A DNA stretch of 64,000 nucleotides, from contig NC_082691.1 in NCBI RefSeq assembly GCF_949987515.2, positions 63,867,740 through 63,931,739 of the forward strand. Reading direction: 5' to 3'. Positions 35,331 through 48,554 of the stretch are shown one piece after another. This DNA is from Delphinus delphis. Lineage: Eukaryota > Chordata > Mammalia > Artiodactyla > Delphinidae. Numbering within the stretch: the first letter of the stretch is position 1; each line of letters starts with the position of its first letter. The notes below the pieces were generated by a model. It had not been told where the DNA came from. It searched no databases and saw nothing but the letters and a program-made list of their open reading frames with translations. The translations under genes were made by a program, and so were the position numbers.

Positions 35331-35500
35331 TTTCTAGATACTTCTTTGTCATGTGTGTGGGAACTGTCCTGTACGTTGTAGGATGTTTAGCAGCATCTCT
35401 GGCCTCTATTCACTAGATGCCAGTAGCCTCCTTGCTCCTCCTTTAGTGCAATGACCAGAAGTGCCTGAAACATTGCCAAATGTTGCCTAGGGGACAGAAT
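35331..35500 (-). mobile_element. MER5A-type hAT DNA transposon fossil
   Basis: MER5A appears in the opposite orientation to the copy at 18737-19793: 'ggaactgtcctgtacgttgt', 'aggatgtttagcagcatctc', 'tggcctctattcactagatg', 'ccagtagcctcc' and 'acattgccaaatgttgcc'. The right terminus is lost. Confidence 0.82.
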
Positions 35501-36807
35501 CTCTGCTTCTCCCTCCCCCTTAGACTTACACTATTCAGATCTATCCCCTGGACCTGGGAATAGGTTCATCTTTCCTTGTAGCATTTTGGGGAGCAGCGTC
35601 ACTATTCTGCGAGGAAAAAAGGGAGAGGAATGATTCTGTTGGATAGGCAACCAACAGTGTCTACTGCTGATCACATCAGAGCTCCTGAGAAAAAAGACCT
35701 CACTGACCAAAAGAGTCCAGAAAATGGAACAGGAATACCAATTTTCTAAGATTTTTCTTGAGCATAATGTTGACTGCAAAATTGAAGGAATTTTACAGAG
35801 AGTTTGGCAATAAATACAGAGGGGTGGACAAATAATATGTAAAACATTCTGTTAAGTAAAGCCTTAGTTAAAGGTGACATCTATATTTTGTTCTTATAGA
35901 ATTTTTTTCATGCAAAGTCTGTAAAAGAGTTAATGTCATATTTATAAAATTTTGTTGGCTTTTTCAAAAGATCATTAACAGACAATTTATTTTCTATTTT
36001 TTATAGTTAAAATGTGAAACACCTGTTTTTGGTAAATTTATGGGACTTTTGCTTAGGAAGTATTTATTCTTGGATAGTATTTGGGCTAGAACTTTGACTA
36101 TTTATGTAGGTAATAAAGCGTGGTGGAAACCTGTGTGGTTACTGAGCCATTCCTCACCCTTTTCCAGTTCAGATCTGTGTCATAGAGGGTTGTGGGCCAC
36201 ATCTCTCAGGATCCATGTAAGCTGGGGGGTACTGGTAGGAGACCTGAAGGCAGCATGAATTTTGATGTCAATGTTTCCTTCCTTATCTGCTGCGAGCAGC
36301 ATCTCATTAGTGGCTGCATTTCCTCCAGGGCTCCAGCTCTCTCTGAACAAACCTGACATTGGTGATCCTGGATCCCTGGTCTCTGATATCTCTGTTTCTT
36401 TTCATTATCCTTCCAGCCTGTGAGGTAGATGGTAGTAGTTTCCTACTGCTGCTAGTCTCCAGGTTACCTCACCACCCAATCCCTGCCTGGCTTCTAGCTC
36501 CTCCATACCTATTAAACCCTATATCAAAGTCCTTGAACTGTAAATACTCGAAGTGGTTTCTGTTTTCTCGATTAAATTCATACTGATGCAAAGCCCAACC
36601 ACAGCTGTCTTGTCATACAGACCTAAAAAATTTACATCTCTGCATGAGATTTTGTACAAATAAAATATCTATTAGAATTGTCAATAATAACTCATATGCT
36701 AATGTGTAACCTTGATAGCTGTTAGTTTCAGATTCTTATGAAAACAGAAAAAGGAAGTTAACAAGTTCACTATAGTGGGGACCCTTTATAGCTTAGAGAC
36801 AAAGAAA
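35501..36807. other. Non-genic stretch
   Basis: No supported gene or named repeat. Open frames of 72-82 codons have no supporting context. Confidence 0.5.
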
Positions 36808-37050
36808 ACTAGTTCTGAAGTTGAACTGTCCAGGTTCAAGTGGGCCATACCCCTTCCTAGCATTGTGGCTTTAAGCAAATGATCTAACTTCTCACTACCT
36901 CAGTTTTCTTGACCATGAATTGGTGATAATAATGGTACATATTACGCCTCAAAGAGATTGTTGGGAGGATTGAGTAATACACCAAAAACACTTTGAGAAG
37001 TGCTTGGCATATAATAAGCACCCAATAAATATTAGCCATCATCATCACTA
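36808..37050 (+). repeat. MIR SINE fossil, nearly complete
   Basis: The whole MIR order is readable: 'actgtccaggttcaagtggg', 'gtggctttaagcaaatgatc', 'tcactacctcagttttcttg', 'gttgggaggattgagtaata', 'gtgcttggcatataataagc' and 'cccaataaatattagc'. Confidence 0.85.
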
Positions 37051-37292
37051 TTGTTGTTAACTTACCCTAGCCATAACTGATTGAGTCAGCCTGTCTCTAT
37101 GGAGAAAAATTTTAGGCCCTAAAAATAAGTTTCTACATGGAATAAGGATGAAAGTACGTATCAGAGAGAAAAGTGCATTTGAAAGTATGCTCCCTGAAAT
37201 ACCTCCTTTTTCCTCCTAATTTGCTTACTGTAAGTCTGACTACTTTAAAGCATATATAAATTAATATACATGCCCACACCTTAATATCTCAT

Positions 37293-37808
37293 AATAGAGA
37301 TTATTACTTAAAAAAAGCTTTTGTGAATGTCAAGACTTCAATTTTTTTTATAATTTTTATTGGAGTATAGTTGATTTACAATGTTGTGTTAGTTTCAGGT
37401 GTACAGCAAAGTGAGTCAGTTATACATATACATATATCTACTCTTTTTTAGATTCTTTTCCCATATAGGTCATTACAGAGTATTGAGTAGAGTAGCCTGT
37501 GCTATATAGTAGGTCCTTATTAGTTATCTATTTTATATATAGTAGTGTGTATATATCAATCCCAATCTCCCAGTTTATCCCTCCCCCCCTTATCCCTCGG
37601 TAACCATAAGTTTGTTTTTTATATCTGTGCCTCTATTTCTGTTTTGTAAATAAGTTCATTTATACCGTTTTTTTTTTAGATTCCACATATAAGCGATATC
37701 ATATATTTGTCTTTGTCTGACTTACTTTGTTCAGTATGATAATCTCTAGGTCCAAAATAGAGATTATTACTTTAAAAAAGCTTTTGTGAATGTCAGGACT
37801 TCAATTTT
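37293..37808 (-). mobile_element. L1: L1 3' tail flanked by 53-bp direct repeats
   Basis: The L1 tail (about 37346-37755, minus strand) contains 'tttattggagtatagttgat', 'ttacaatgttgtgttagttt', 'caggtgtacagcaaagtgag' and 'ttactttgttcagtatgata', and ends upstream of any ORF2 motif. It is flanked by direct repeats at 37293-37345 and 37756-37808, 51 of 53 positions identical by my alignment. L1 target duplications are usually under about 20 bp, so this is exceptional. Confidence 0.88.
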
Positions 37809-40569
37809 AAGAAGAGTAAGATAAGATTCTCCTGATTACATTGGTTTAATTGACCCACGGCAGTTCTGTTATTCACGCAATGTCCTAAAGCTCTGTGAAT
37901 AAGCAAGTATACATTAGGTTGTTCACCATAGATATATTATTGACCATGGGCATTTTAATCATTGAATGTAAGCAGTGGGCTTCTAGAAGAGCCTTAGCTA
38001 ATTCATTAAAGTTTGTGTGGTCACCACAAGTTGTGCAAACACAAGAGCTAATAGGTCAGAAATAGCAAGAATATCCATTGAAACTTACAGAATGTGTTGT
38101 GTTTTGTTTTTGTTTTCTGGAAGAAGAGAGAAGTCTTCTGAGCGATGTGAAAAAAAAGCCAGGAAATATTAATCATGACTTGTTAATTATTAAAATGCTC
38201 ATTTAAAAAGAAAGTTCTTCTAACTCAATGGTTTGACTTTTCTATGGATTGCACTACTATTCATTAGCCCTAAATTTCTCATAAGAGATCTAAGAAGTTG
38301 GAAACATATGGTGTGAGATGTGAAAATTTGTTTTATTTGTCTCTTATTTTCTGCTAAGTTCCTAAAAATATTTGGGTTGCTTGTTAGATTTGTCAAGTAT
38401 CTTGCCCCAAAGTAAAACTGAAGTGATAACAAAGAGAGAAAAGCATCACTTCCTTCTTTTATTCAAGATTGCACATATTATTTATGAATTTTAACATTAA
38501 TTGCTATTGTATAAATTTAAAGAAATTATTATTGGGATTCATTTTGTAAGTAAAGATCATCCCATAAGAGCTGGAGCTGCATGCTGATGTGATGTGACAT
38601 AAAGTGTGATGTAAGACTCAACTAGCCTTAAAATATCCTATTATTCCAGCTTCAGATGCTTATAGTTTTTATCACTAATTTGTTTTATTTCAACACTTGT
38701 ATGGAAGATCCTTATAACATGTTTACCCAGGGAATGTGGCATAGAAAAATCCCTGTGAACACATTTGCCCGCATTAGTTCAAGCCGACTGGCTAGTTGTC
38801 CTTAACTAGTTAGTTAGCTGTGCCATCTGTCAACAGTTGAAGATTGGTAACACTGATACATCAGGGTGAATTGGGTCAGTGAGACCTGGTAGGGGAGTGG
38901 TAGAAGAGAGAATCTCAAAGAGAGCTTTGTGAGTGTGAGTTCATTTTAAGTGAAGGAAATCATATGTCCCTTGCTTCAAGCAGCAGGTAGGTTTACTTGA
39001 CTCAGCTAGAAATTCCAGATCTGTGAAATAATAATGGATGTGGGCCATTAAATATGATGGAGGTGATGAAAGTAGAATATTAAAATTATGATACCTGTGA
39101 ACCTTTTTTGAGGTCAGAGACTCCAATGGGACTCTGAGAGCTTTGGGCTCTTTCCTCCAGAAAAATACATAAAAACATCTAAAATGTTACTTACAATTTC
39201 AGGATATTTACAGACCCCTGAAACCCATTCTTGGGCCCAAGTTACAAACCTTTAGTCTAAATGAAAAGTTAGGATTTTTAGGAAAATGTCAGTTTTTATA
39301 ATTTTATTCATTTGGAAAGCAGCTGGGAGCCACTGTAGTTTTCTGATTGTGGGATTGGCATGGTCATGGTAATTCTTACACTTCTTATAGAATATCTATA
39401 GAATTCTATTATATAGAATATAAAAGCTGATGCAAGGTGCAATAGAGTTAGAACTACGTATTTAACTGAAAAAGAGCAAGAATTTCAAATGTTTATCAAG
39501 GGAAACACAAAAAAGTACATTAAATGTAATTTTGCTTCAGAATAAAAGGTGTTCTTATGGGAAGCTTTGATTTTAGTCAAAACAATCAGGAAGATTTGTT
39601 AGCAATTTATTTGTAATTTTTTTGAATTTGAGAGATGATTCCAGGTTTGTTGTTTGTTTTATTTTTCTTTTCATTCTACATAAATCAGAACATGATTCAT
39701 TAGAGCCACATATTTTGCTTTTATAACTGTTTGTAAACCTTCATTTAGACAATCTTAACAAGTCTGTAAAACAGTGAAAGTAGATTGTTCTTCCAAATAG
39801 GCAAGAGAAGCAAAGTTGATATTAGTGGTTTTTGGACCTGTTTAAATATGGTATTCTTGTTTTCCCAAACATAATTTATTCTTGACTGATAATATTACTT
39901 TACTGTCCATTTACTAATAACTGACATTCCTGAAATCAACGTTATTAAGCAAAGCAATCAGGCTGGGTTCAGAGTATGACTATACAATGTAGCAAGCAGT
40001 TATGTCTTTTTTGAAGGATTTCAGACCATTGGGTGCCAAGCTTGTTGACTTTTAGTCCTACATGGCTCAGCTCAGGAGGAGTCACAGCATTGTTTTCCTG
40101 TGATAATGCTCAGAGAGGAAAGTCTCAGTAGAGAGTTACCCGAACTCTGAACTCTAGAAACAACTTAGAAATAGGAGGAATAGCTGTAAATTATAAAAAT
40201 TCTTCTAAATTCTTATTAGGAGCATGCAATTACTAGTCACAGCCAAATTCTTATCTCGCAGTATTAGCAGCAGCAATAACAATATACTGTTACTTACTAA
40301 TTTTGTACAGGGCTCTGTACTAATTTCTAGGAACACAAAAGAAGGATAAAGCAAGTTCCTTAGTTGTAAGAAATTGACTGTTTAAATGGAGAAAGACCTT
40401 TGTACCCCCAAAGGTAAATTACAGTATAAGAGAGCGTAGACTAAGTTTCAAAATGAATAGCATAGGTAATAAGTGGCAGAGGAAATCTGATCTGGGAGGA
40501 GACATTATGGGCTAGGACGTCGTGTCCAAGCTTCTCAGAGGAGATTTTTCTGATGGGTGCCGCAAAGTT
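37809..40569. other. Non-genic stretch
   Basis: I see no supported exon, RNA gene or transposon in this AT-rich 2.7 kb. Confidence 0.5.
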
Positions 40570-40745
40570 CTGTCATGTATCTTGACCTAATGTTTATCAC
40601 ATTTTGTGTTATCAATTTGTTAGTTGTCTTTCTTGGCCATTAGTGGGTAGATTGCTTAGGGGCAGGGCTGATGGGTGCATTGTCCACCTCTGTATCTTTA
40701 GCACTGGGGCATAGTAGACACATAGTAAATATATGTTGAATGAAT
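40570..40745 (+). repeat. L2 3'-end fossil
   Basis: 'tgcttaggggcagggctgat', 'gtccacctctgtatctttag', 'cactggggcatagtagacac' and 'tatgttgaatgaatg' give a clear L2 tail. Confidence 0.8.
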
Positions 40746-43700
40746 GTATAAATGAAGGTGATACTTGTGTTTAATTTTGAGGGAAGGGCACACATTTGAG
40801 AGGACATAAGAAGGACTTATAGTTAGACAGAGGGTAGAAGTTAATGTATGGTCGTGGAAATCCTTGAGGAGTCTAGGAGATGATGACTGGACCAAAGTAC
40901 TTGTGATGAAGAGGCTGATATAGGAGAGTAACAAAGTTGAGATTAGGTAAGATAAACACTGGCAAGGTTGGGAAGACTAAATATTGTTATTAAATTACTC
41001 CATAGCATGGGCAAGATCTCCAACTTCCACATGTATTTCTTTCTTTATAAAATGAGGATACAAACAGATCAGTTAGGAATTACAAATACAGAAAATGATA
41101 TTTTAGAATTAAATTATATAGTATGATATTTATTGTATAATGTTGATTTAATTAAGCAAACACCTAAAATATCCCATTCATGTGAACTTGTGTATATATC
41201 TATACATGTGTAGCTAGTCTTAGAAAGAATTGTCTGAAAAGATGTTTCCCAAAATATTAATAATGGCTCTCTCTAGGTAGTGTAATCTGAGTGAACTTTT
41301 TCCCGCTTTTTCAATTTAGCTGAAGTCTCTTTCAGTAACTTAGGGGTGATTTGAGGAGGATAATGATGGTTGGGGTGGGGAGGAGGAAATAAATATGGGG
41401 AGGTGTTTTGAAGGCAGAATTGAAAGGACTTGGGGGGGTCTTACTTAATAAAGCAGATCAAGGAGGAATTGTGAGTTAAATATGGTGTTGAGGTTTTGAG
41501 CCAGTTGGCATGGTTGATACCAAAATTGGGAGGGGTATGCACCCTGTAGGTTGGGACACTTTTCATTGGAAAATTGGCTTATTAATGTTAATATCTTGAA
41601 CTATTATGTAAATACATGAAGCAGCAGCTGGAGTAGTAGCTAGTAGTGAACTAGATCAGGTAAAGAAGAGACTGGAGTAAGCAGAGGCTGGTAGTAAATT
41701 GTGATTTTTTCTACCACAGAATTCAGCATTCTTGAAAAAACAAATGTCTTCTCAATTCTCATATTTTCTTGAATAGAATGGACAGGTATGATATATCCTC
41801 ATTTTAGAGACTGAGGAATTAAGAATTAGGGAAATGGAGAAACTTCCAGTTATGTTCCAATGCTTACTGAATGGCAGCGGAAGGTCCTTCCTGTTGGTTG
41901 CCTACTGTGTTGCCTTGTATAGGAGAAAAAGTCTATCACTGATGCTCCTGTATCCCATTGTGATTGGCCCTCCTTTGGTTGTAACTCTTTCTTCTTTTTT
42001 AATCCAGATAAAAGAGGGCTTTGTTTTCAAAAGCCATGGTGGCCTATTTTTAAAGTTTAACCAATAACATAGATGAGATGCCATGAAGAATGGCTCAAAA
42101 TAGAAAATACAATTGTATAATTGAGACAAAAGCAATATCCTGGAAATAATATTATGTTTAGTAGTAAGATTTAGAGCTTCTAATTATACTGGTCTTTTCC
42201 CTCCTCTAATTACTAATTTTAGAAAATGTTTCTTTCAATTTAAGAGTTAGTCAGCCTTAAATTTGTCTACTGAAACTATGTTGGAAACCACATTATTTCC
42301 AGTTCAGTTGAAATTACATGGTATTAAACCTGTATCTTTCCAGGTACTATAGACTTTGGCAGAAATGTTGGAATTTAAAGCATTAGTGCTTCAGTGGCTT
42401 TCAAAGGTTAAGACCCTCTTGTTTGGGCCATACACACTTTACCAGTTTTGTTTCTGGGCTGTTCTGGAATGGAAATGGGATTTATTCATTTCCTTTGGAT
42501 AAAAGTATGTTATTTATCCCTATTTAAGGGTGGATTAATAAGCCAGATTCTGGATTGAAATCAAGGGAAGAGGTAGTTTTACATTTTAATCTCATAGCTT
42601 GAATAAGTCATGAATTCTAAATGAAGAATAAACACCTTTATTTTCTTCTGTGAAATAGCTTAAACATAGACTGAAATGTTTGATAGCCTCTCTTAAAATA
42701 ATTTGGTCCTTGGCCTTGAGCAGAAAATCCTTACATTTTGTAAAGAGAAGTAGTTACACTCTGTATTGACCTGGCCCAAGATGGAAAAACTGGGCACTTG
42801 GCCTTTGGAGTTACCAAGCTCAAATATTTGATTTGATTCATTATGTCCTCCTATAATTGAATTTTCCAGGACTTTCTATCTTATAACTTTTGCTTTTTTC
42901 CCATGGCTGTCTTCATTAGTGTATGAAAACATGGTGTCACTGGCCTATGAAAACAGAGTCACCTCTGTGCCTTCACTGGCATATTTACCTTACCTGGAAT
43001 CACCTCCAGTCTTCTTTGACAGAAGGAGGTTAGGTTCTCCAACCTTCAGTGAGTCTTTACTAAGAACTCCAGGCTTCATTTATTAAGCTCATCAAGATCA
43101 TTCCTAGGAAACACTTTGAAGTTTACCACTGAATTCAGTACCCTGTGATATTTCCTTTGGTTTAATAGATGCTAATTTGATCTCAACTTAAACTTTTACT
43201 GAGTATCACCTTTAAACTTAAAGACAGGAACCTTCTTTTTGAGGCAAAGTGTCAGGCACATAGTAAATGATCAACATTACTGGCCTTAATAATAGAGGAA
43301 AAGTTCTGAAATGACACTTATTGGGCTGAGACTTAAATATTTGCTAATGTTAATTGAGCTATTGAGACTATTTTAATTGTGCTCAGCCTGGCATAAGCCA
43401 CTTAAATTAAATTCAGAAAGAAGTTGTTGTTAATTAGTAGAGTCAGCCCAGTAGTACCCAGGAAAATCTAGAGAAAAGTACATTAAATCAAGGTAGATTT
43501 CTCAACAAGTCTCAAACAATCTGCATGGAAATGTATAAAACATATTCCTTCATTGCTAGACATGGACCACAGATTTGACTTATCTCTAAACAACACAAAG
43601 TTGAGATCACAACCATTTAAAAGATTCTTAATGTTTAAAAAAACAGAGGACACTTTTTTCTTGTTTTAGTTTTTTGACTGCTTGTTTATTTTTGTTATTG

Positions 43701-45149
43701 TTTGGTTTTTCAATAGCAGATTTACCTTCCTAATACCAGGGTCTGAAAGGAGTTTTTCTCCTCAGTCTTTATAAGGTGGACATGGTGTGATATAGAGAAT
43801 AACAACCTTGACATGAGTGGGAAGATATGGTCAAATTAGTTGAATATATTCAAATCCAAAATTAAACAGTTGATTAGGTGTGAACCTTAAAAAGACCATT
43901 GATTCACTTTACCCAAATTGTTCATTTTTGCCGGTTCTTTGCTGCAGTGGAGATAGCCACTGGAAAAAAGATGAATTCATTCACTGATTGAATCCAGTGC
44001 CTGATGATTCATGAATAGTTGGGTGTAATTCTTATGACCACACAATGGTGGGTTGAAGCCTGATTTCCTAACTTTAGAAATTAATCTTTTTTAAGCTCCA
44101 TGTGTTGGGGGGTATGGCAGGGGAACAACCAAAGTAGTCTCTGTCTTCTCCAAAATTTAGGGACATAATTTAACCTTGCTGTTCAGGACTCTCTGCCAAA
44201 GTTGAGTCTGGGGCAGTTTCTTTTTTTCTCAGTCTAAATCATCTAGGCTAAATCATTTTTTAGCTTAAAATTAGGAGCAATCTTGGAATAAAGGTAACTG
44301 TCACAGCACCTCAAATTCATAATATTCAAGTGGGCTGTAAATGGTCTCCTCATGGATGTATGTGCTGGGGCAGCCCCAGAGAGAGCCCCTGGGAAAGGAA
44401 ATGCTGGAGTGAGGGAGCCACGGTCAGAGAATCTCCTCTTCAGCTGCATGACAGTGTGCTCCTGAGAAAAACCTGTAAAGAAATGAAATTTGTTTCAATC
44501 AAATTCTATTTTTAGTGTACTTAGAGAGTTGCTGAACATAAAAGGGATTCTGTTAAGAATCATTTCTTTAAAGTGGATAAACTCCTCCAATATTGTGTGA
44601 TTTCATATTTTTACATATTCAGGGATCCTTGCCTAACTCACCAACCAAGTAAACATGACTCATTGTCTTAGCTAGTAATGTCTTTTATTGAGTATAGATT
44701 GAGTTTGTGATTTGTTGGGCTGTTTCTTACCTGATGTCTTCATCATGTGAATGTGCCAAGCCAATGACTATATTTTATTTTAGATATTGAAATTCAATAC
44801 CAGTGTTACAGAAAGCAAAAGATCTTTCTATAAATTTTTTTGATATTGAAAATCCTTTGATCCTCACCTGTGGCTATTGAATGTCCCCTCTACTTCTGTA
44901 TTATCTGGCAAATCTTTACTCTTAAATAGTTTAATAACAGATGCCAAGGATTCATTGTAATTCATTGGTATCCCCATTTCTTAAACAGTAATCTGTTCCA
45001 GATGCTGTTATTTCCAGATATTATTTATAGATGCTATGTATTTCCAGATACTGATTTTATATTCTTTTCTTGTAAATTAGTTTAATAGAGACCTCAGTTT
45101 GGAGAATATTAATTAAGAATATTTGGAGCTGTTAAGTTCCTTATTCTTC
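40746..45149. other. Non-genic stretch with minor fossils
   Basis: Only weak repeat traces are visible: an L2-like tail at about 43205-43285 ('gacaggaaccttc...caggcacatagtaaatgatca') and a MIR-like piece at about 41790-41830. No exon is supported. Confidence 0.5.
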
Positions 45150-45385
45150 TAGTATAGTGACAGCTAACATTTATATTGTATCTCACAGTTTACTAAAAGC
45201 TATTACATACATTGTTTTAATTGGCCCTTATAATAACTCCGTGAGGCAAGTTAGTATTACTTTGCTACTTTTTACATTAGGAAAATGAGAATCGTCGAGA
45301 AAAATAGAATGACTTGCCTGAGCTAAACAGCAAAACTGGGACCCAGACTGTTAAGTCGAAGGCCTGTGTTCTTTCTGTCACATCA
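45150..45385 (-). repeat. MIR SINE fossil
   Basis: The reverse-complement MIR is readable: 'cttataataactccgtgagg', 'acattaggaaaatgagaatc', 'gacttgcctgagctaaacag' and 'tgttctttctgtcaca'. Confidence 0.75.
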
Positions 45386-46189
45386 AGCAAACTTGAGACA
45401 GGTTTTTGCTTCTGGAAGAAGTGGTCTGGGCTATTTCTTTTCCTCTTTTATTCCATGCCCACATTTTGATCTCCTTGATCCCAGTAACTCTGGCAAGAAT
45501 GGCCAGGTTATATGTCTTGGTCTCTGCCCTTTATGAATTGTGTTGTTCTCAACTGTTAGGAAACACCTTATGCCCAACCTGAGAAAGGGTTAAGGTAGAG
45601 GCTCAGGTTCTCCTATAAAGAAAACATCTCAACTTAATGACCCAATATCACAGCCTAGTGATCACAGGGAAAATAATCATCAGTGTCAGAGATGTGATAG
45701 ACTGTAAACTGTATATGAGATCAGCTATAAAAATTATAAAACTGTGACAGTGAAGAAAATTACTAAATTTCTGGGAAAATAGAAAGTCAAAACAAAGCCA
45801 GACTATGATCCTGTTTTATGGAGAGACCAGCTTCAAGATTTCCTCCTTCCTCCAGCCAACTGCACCTGTGCCCCTTATATCAATTTCTTTTTATGCAGCA
45901 TCTATGTTTCCCCCTTTTGTGCCATCCCATTTTCTTGAGCACTTGGACTAAATTCACTTCCCCTTCCTAGCTTGTTCCTTGTAGGTAAAGAGTGGCATGT
46001 TTTAAATCCTCTGTGCCTTAAGAGTAAAAGCTAAGGCATGGAGTTCTGAGGTTAATACACTTTTAAACCTGCCATGTGACCTTGGCATTTTGCATTTTTT
46101 CCTAATAAAATGAGGATATAGGTGCTTACTCCACTTGATTTGAAAGCTTGTTGTGAATAGTTAATGAGACAGTGTAACTAAAATCCTTA
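45386..46189. other. Non-genic stretch
   Basis: No gene is supported. A weak MIR-like group ('gccatgtgaccttggcattt...aaaatgaggatata') lies at about 46068-46120. Confidence 0.5.
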
Positions 46190-46335
46190 AAGCAGGATGT
46201 GAATGTGCCCTGGTTCTAATACTAACCTTCTATGTGATTTTAGGCAAGTCACTGAACCTCTCTGGGCTTTAGCATTTTTTATATATTTAAAAAATAAGGG
46301 GCTTAAACTAGATGATTTTGAAAGTCTTTTTAAGT
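46190..46335 (+). repeat. MIR SINE fragment
   Basis: 'taggcaagtcactgaacctc', 'tctgggctttagca' and 'ataaggggcttaaactagat' match the MIR core region, with an AT-rich gap in the middle. Confidence 0.6.
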
Positions 46336-46816
46336 TCAATTCAGTTGAATTCAGATGAATGTATTGAATATTTACAGTGTCATGAGCTTTAAATAAGGAT
46401 GTAGTCCTTGGTCTTGAAGAACATAAAATCTAGGGAATGGAGACATGTAAACAAATACTGTTGGGTGATATAGTAAGTGTCTTATGATGTAGCCCTCCAA
46501 TTTTGATTCTGTTATTGCTAAATTCTTCTCCTCTTGGTCTCATTAATATTAGAGTTTATTTCTCGTCAGAGGAAAGGAATTTATCAGACCTCTAGATAAG
46601 TAGTTTCATATTAAGGAATGGAGTTTGCTTGGTTTTTAGCAGAACATTACTACTAATTGATAATATATGTGAGTGGTTAGCATATCTGAGATACCTTATA
46701 ACACTCAGGATAGACTTCTTTAAATCAAAATAACCAATTGAAATTGCCATAATGACAAACTATTGAAAAACCTTTGGTCTAGAACATTACAGAAAACCTT
46801 GTGGATATCCCTAGTT
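46336..46816. other. Non-genic stretch
   Basis: Nothing recognised. Confidence 0.5.
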
Positions 46817-47075
46817 AAGATTTCTGTTCTTGGGACTTCCCTGGTGGTCCAGCAGTTAAGACCCTGCACTCCCAATTCAGGGGGCCCAGGTTTGATCCCT
46901 AGTCAGGCAACTAGATCCTGCATCCCACATGCCACAACCAAAGATCCCACATGCCGCAACTAAAAAAAAAAAAAAAAAAGATCCGCAACAAAGATCCCGT
47001 GTGCTGCAACTAAAGACCCAGTGCAGCCAAATAAATAAATAAATATTTTTTAAAAACCCAAAAGATTTCTCTTCT
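46817..47075 (+). mobile_element. Bov-tA/CHR-type SINE with an internal A-run
   Basis: The body runs 46831-47061 from 'tgggacttccctggtggtcc' to 'cagccaaataaataaataaa'. A run of A at about 46960-46979 sits in the middle, after which 'gcaacaaagatcccg' repeats a segment seen before it, so the element looks partly dimeric or internally duplicated. Target duplications aagatttctgttct (46817-46830) and aagatttctcttct (47062-47075) differ at one base. Confidence 0.93.
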
Positions 47076-48149
47076 GGAAAGACATTAAATTTGATTGGGA
47101 GAAGAGTCAACTAGTAGAAGATTGGTCTAGAGATTTGGTCCTAACCCACCCCCCTCTTTCTTAAAATGAATCTGATTCTAACTCTTTGTTGCTGAAGTTG
47201 CTGTTGAGTTTTTCTTCAGTAAGTGGAAGGAAAACTTGGATATTTAATACCTTATCAAAGTAGTGTTGATAACCAAAAGCTTTCTATTGCTCCTATCTCT
47301 GTTCAAGCAAAAGTTGTTATAAAACCAGAGAAACAATCTAACTATCCTACATATCGGTAAACTAAGATGTGACCGGTCAGCCTCTCATTCTCAGATTCCT
47401 GCCAGAATGGATTTCTGACATCCTGGAAGTTTTGTGGTGAGCAGTTCCCCAGCAATGTGTATAATCTTTCATAAAATTGTTTTTTAATCATCAAACCATG
47501 TATTTTTAAAGATTGCTAAACTCTACTTTTCTAAGGTGTTCTTAGGAGACTTAAAATGATGGCTGCAGAATAAAACACTAGAGAACTGAAACAAAGAACT
47601 ATTTCCTCAGGGTTCCCAAGCCAAACTGTAATCTTTCCCATCACTCATGCATGCCCCAAAAGTACCAAGATGGCATTCTATCCCCAGATTAAAAGTTTCT
47701 TCTCTCGGTGATTTGGTGTGATATCTGTTATTTTACCCAAATTCAGCTTGTTATCACATTTTTGGATATTAATTCCAAGAATTTAAACAAAAAGTGTCTG
47801 TGTGAATCAGTTACTGGTGTGATGATAATCTTTTTCTCTTGTTATTCTCTGAAAATGGATTCCGATTTCTGGTAAATGGACTCTATTGGAGGATTCTGAT
47901 TTAACCTCTGACACCTGTTTGGTTTAACTAAGTAAACTAGAAAGTGAGTTACTTTTAAAACTAGCTTGTAACCCATACCTGTCTCATCAGATACTGTCTT
48001 CCATGTACAGTCTATTTCAGCTACTTAGAAGGAAGAAAAAATATGTGTTGGACTTAGAGGGACCTTTTTTGTTTTGTTTTAATAAAAAATATGTTGATCA
48101 GATGTTTAGCCAGGGAACAATGAATAATAATAATATTAATACTTCTAAG
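47076..48149. other. Non-genic stretch
   Basis: Nothing recognised. Confidence 0.5.
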
Positions 48150-48335
48150 CTCTATTGAATACTTACTGTGTGCTAGGTGTCGTGACAAACACATTTATGT
48201 TGTATCTCATTTGATCTTTACAGCAAATGCCTCTCTTTCACAGAGGAGAAAACTGAAGCTTAAAGAGATTACGGGCCTCTCTTAGGGTCAAACCACAGTG
48301 AGGGGTGGGACAGGACGAGAGCCCAGATTCAGGTT
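48150..48335 (-). repeat. MIR SINE fossil
   Basis: The reverse-complement MIR is visible: 'tgaatacttactgtgtgcta', 'ttgtatctcatttgatcttt', 'cacagaggagaaaactgaag' and 'gagagcccagattcaggttt'. Confidence 0.75.
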
Positions 48336-48554
48336 TATTCATTTGTGATGCAGCTGATTTCTACTTTGTCATACCTGTTGTAGTTGTTTTATGTTTGAAA
48401 AGTTTGTGATTATTGCAGGGATTACAAACTCAAATGACTACAGGGCCAGGCAGGTAACAGAGATGTAGATGCAATACAGCAAGGAGTGATGTTCAGGACT
48501 CACGAATGCTTTTCTGAGCCAAAGTCATTCAAACATTCAAATGTGGATTTGTTT

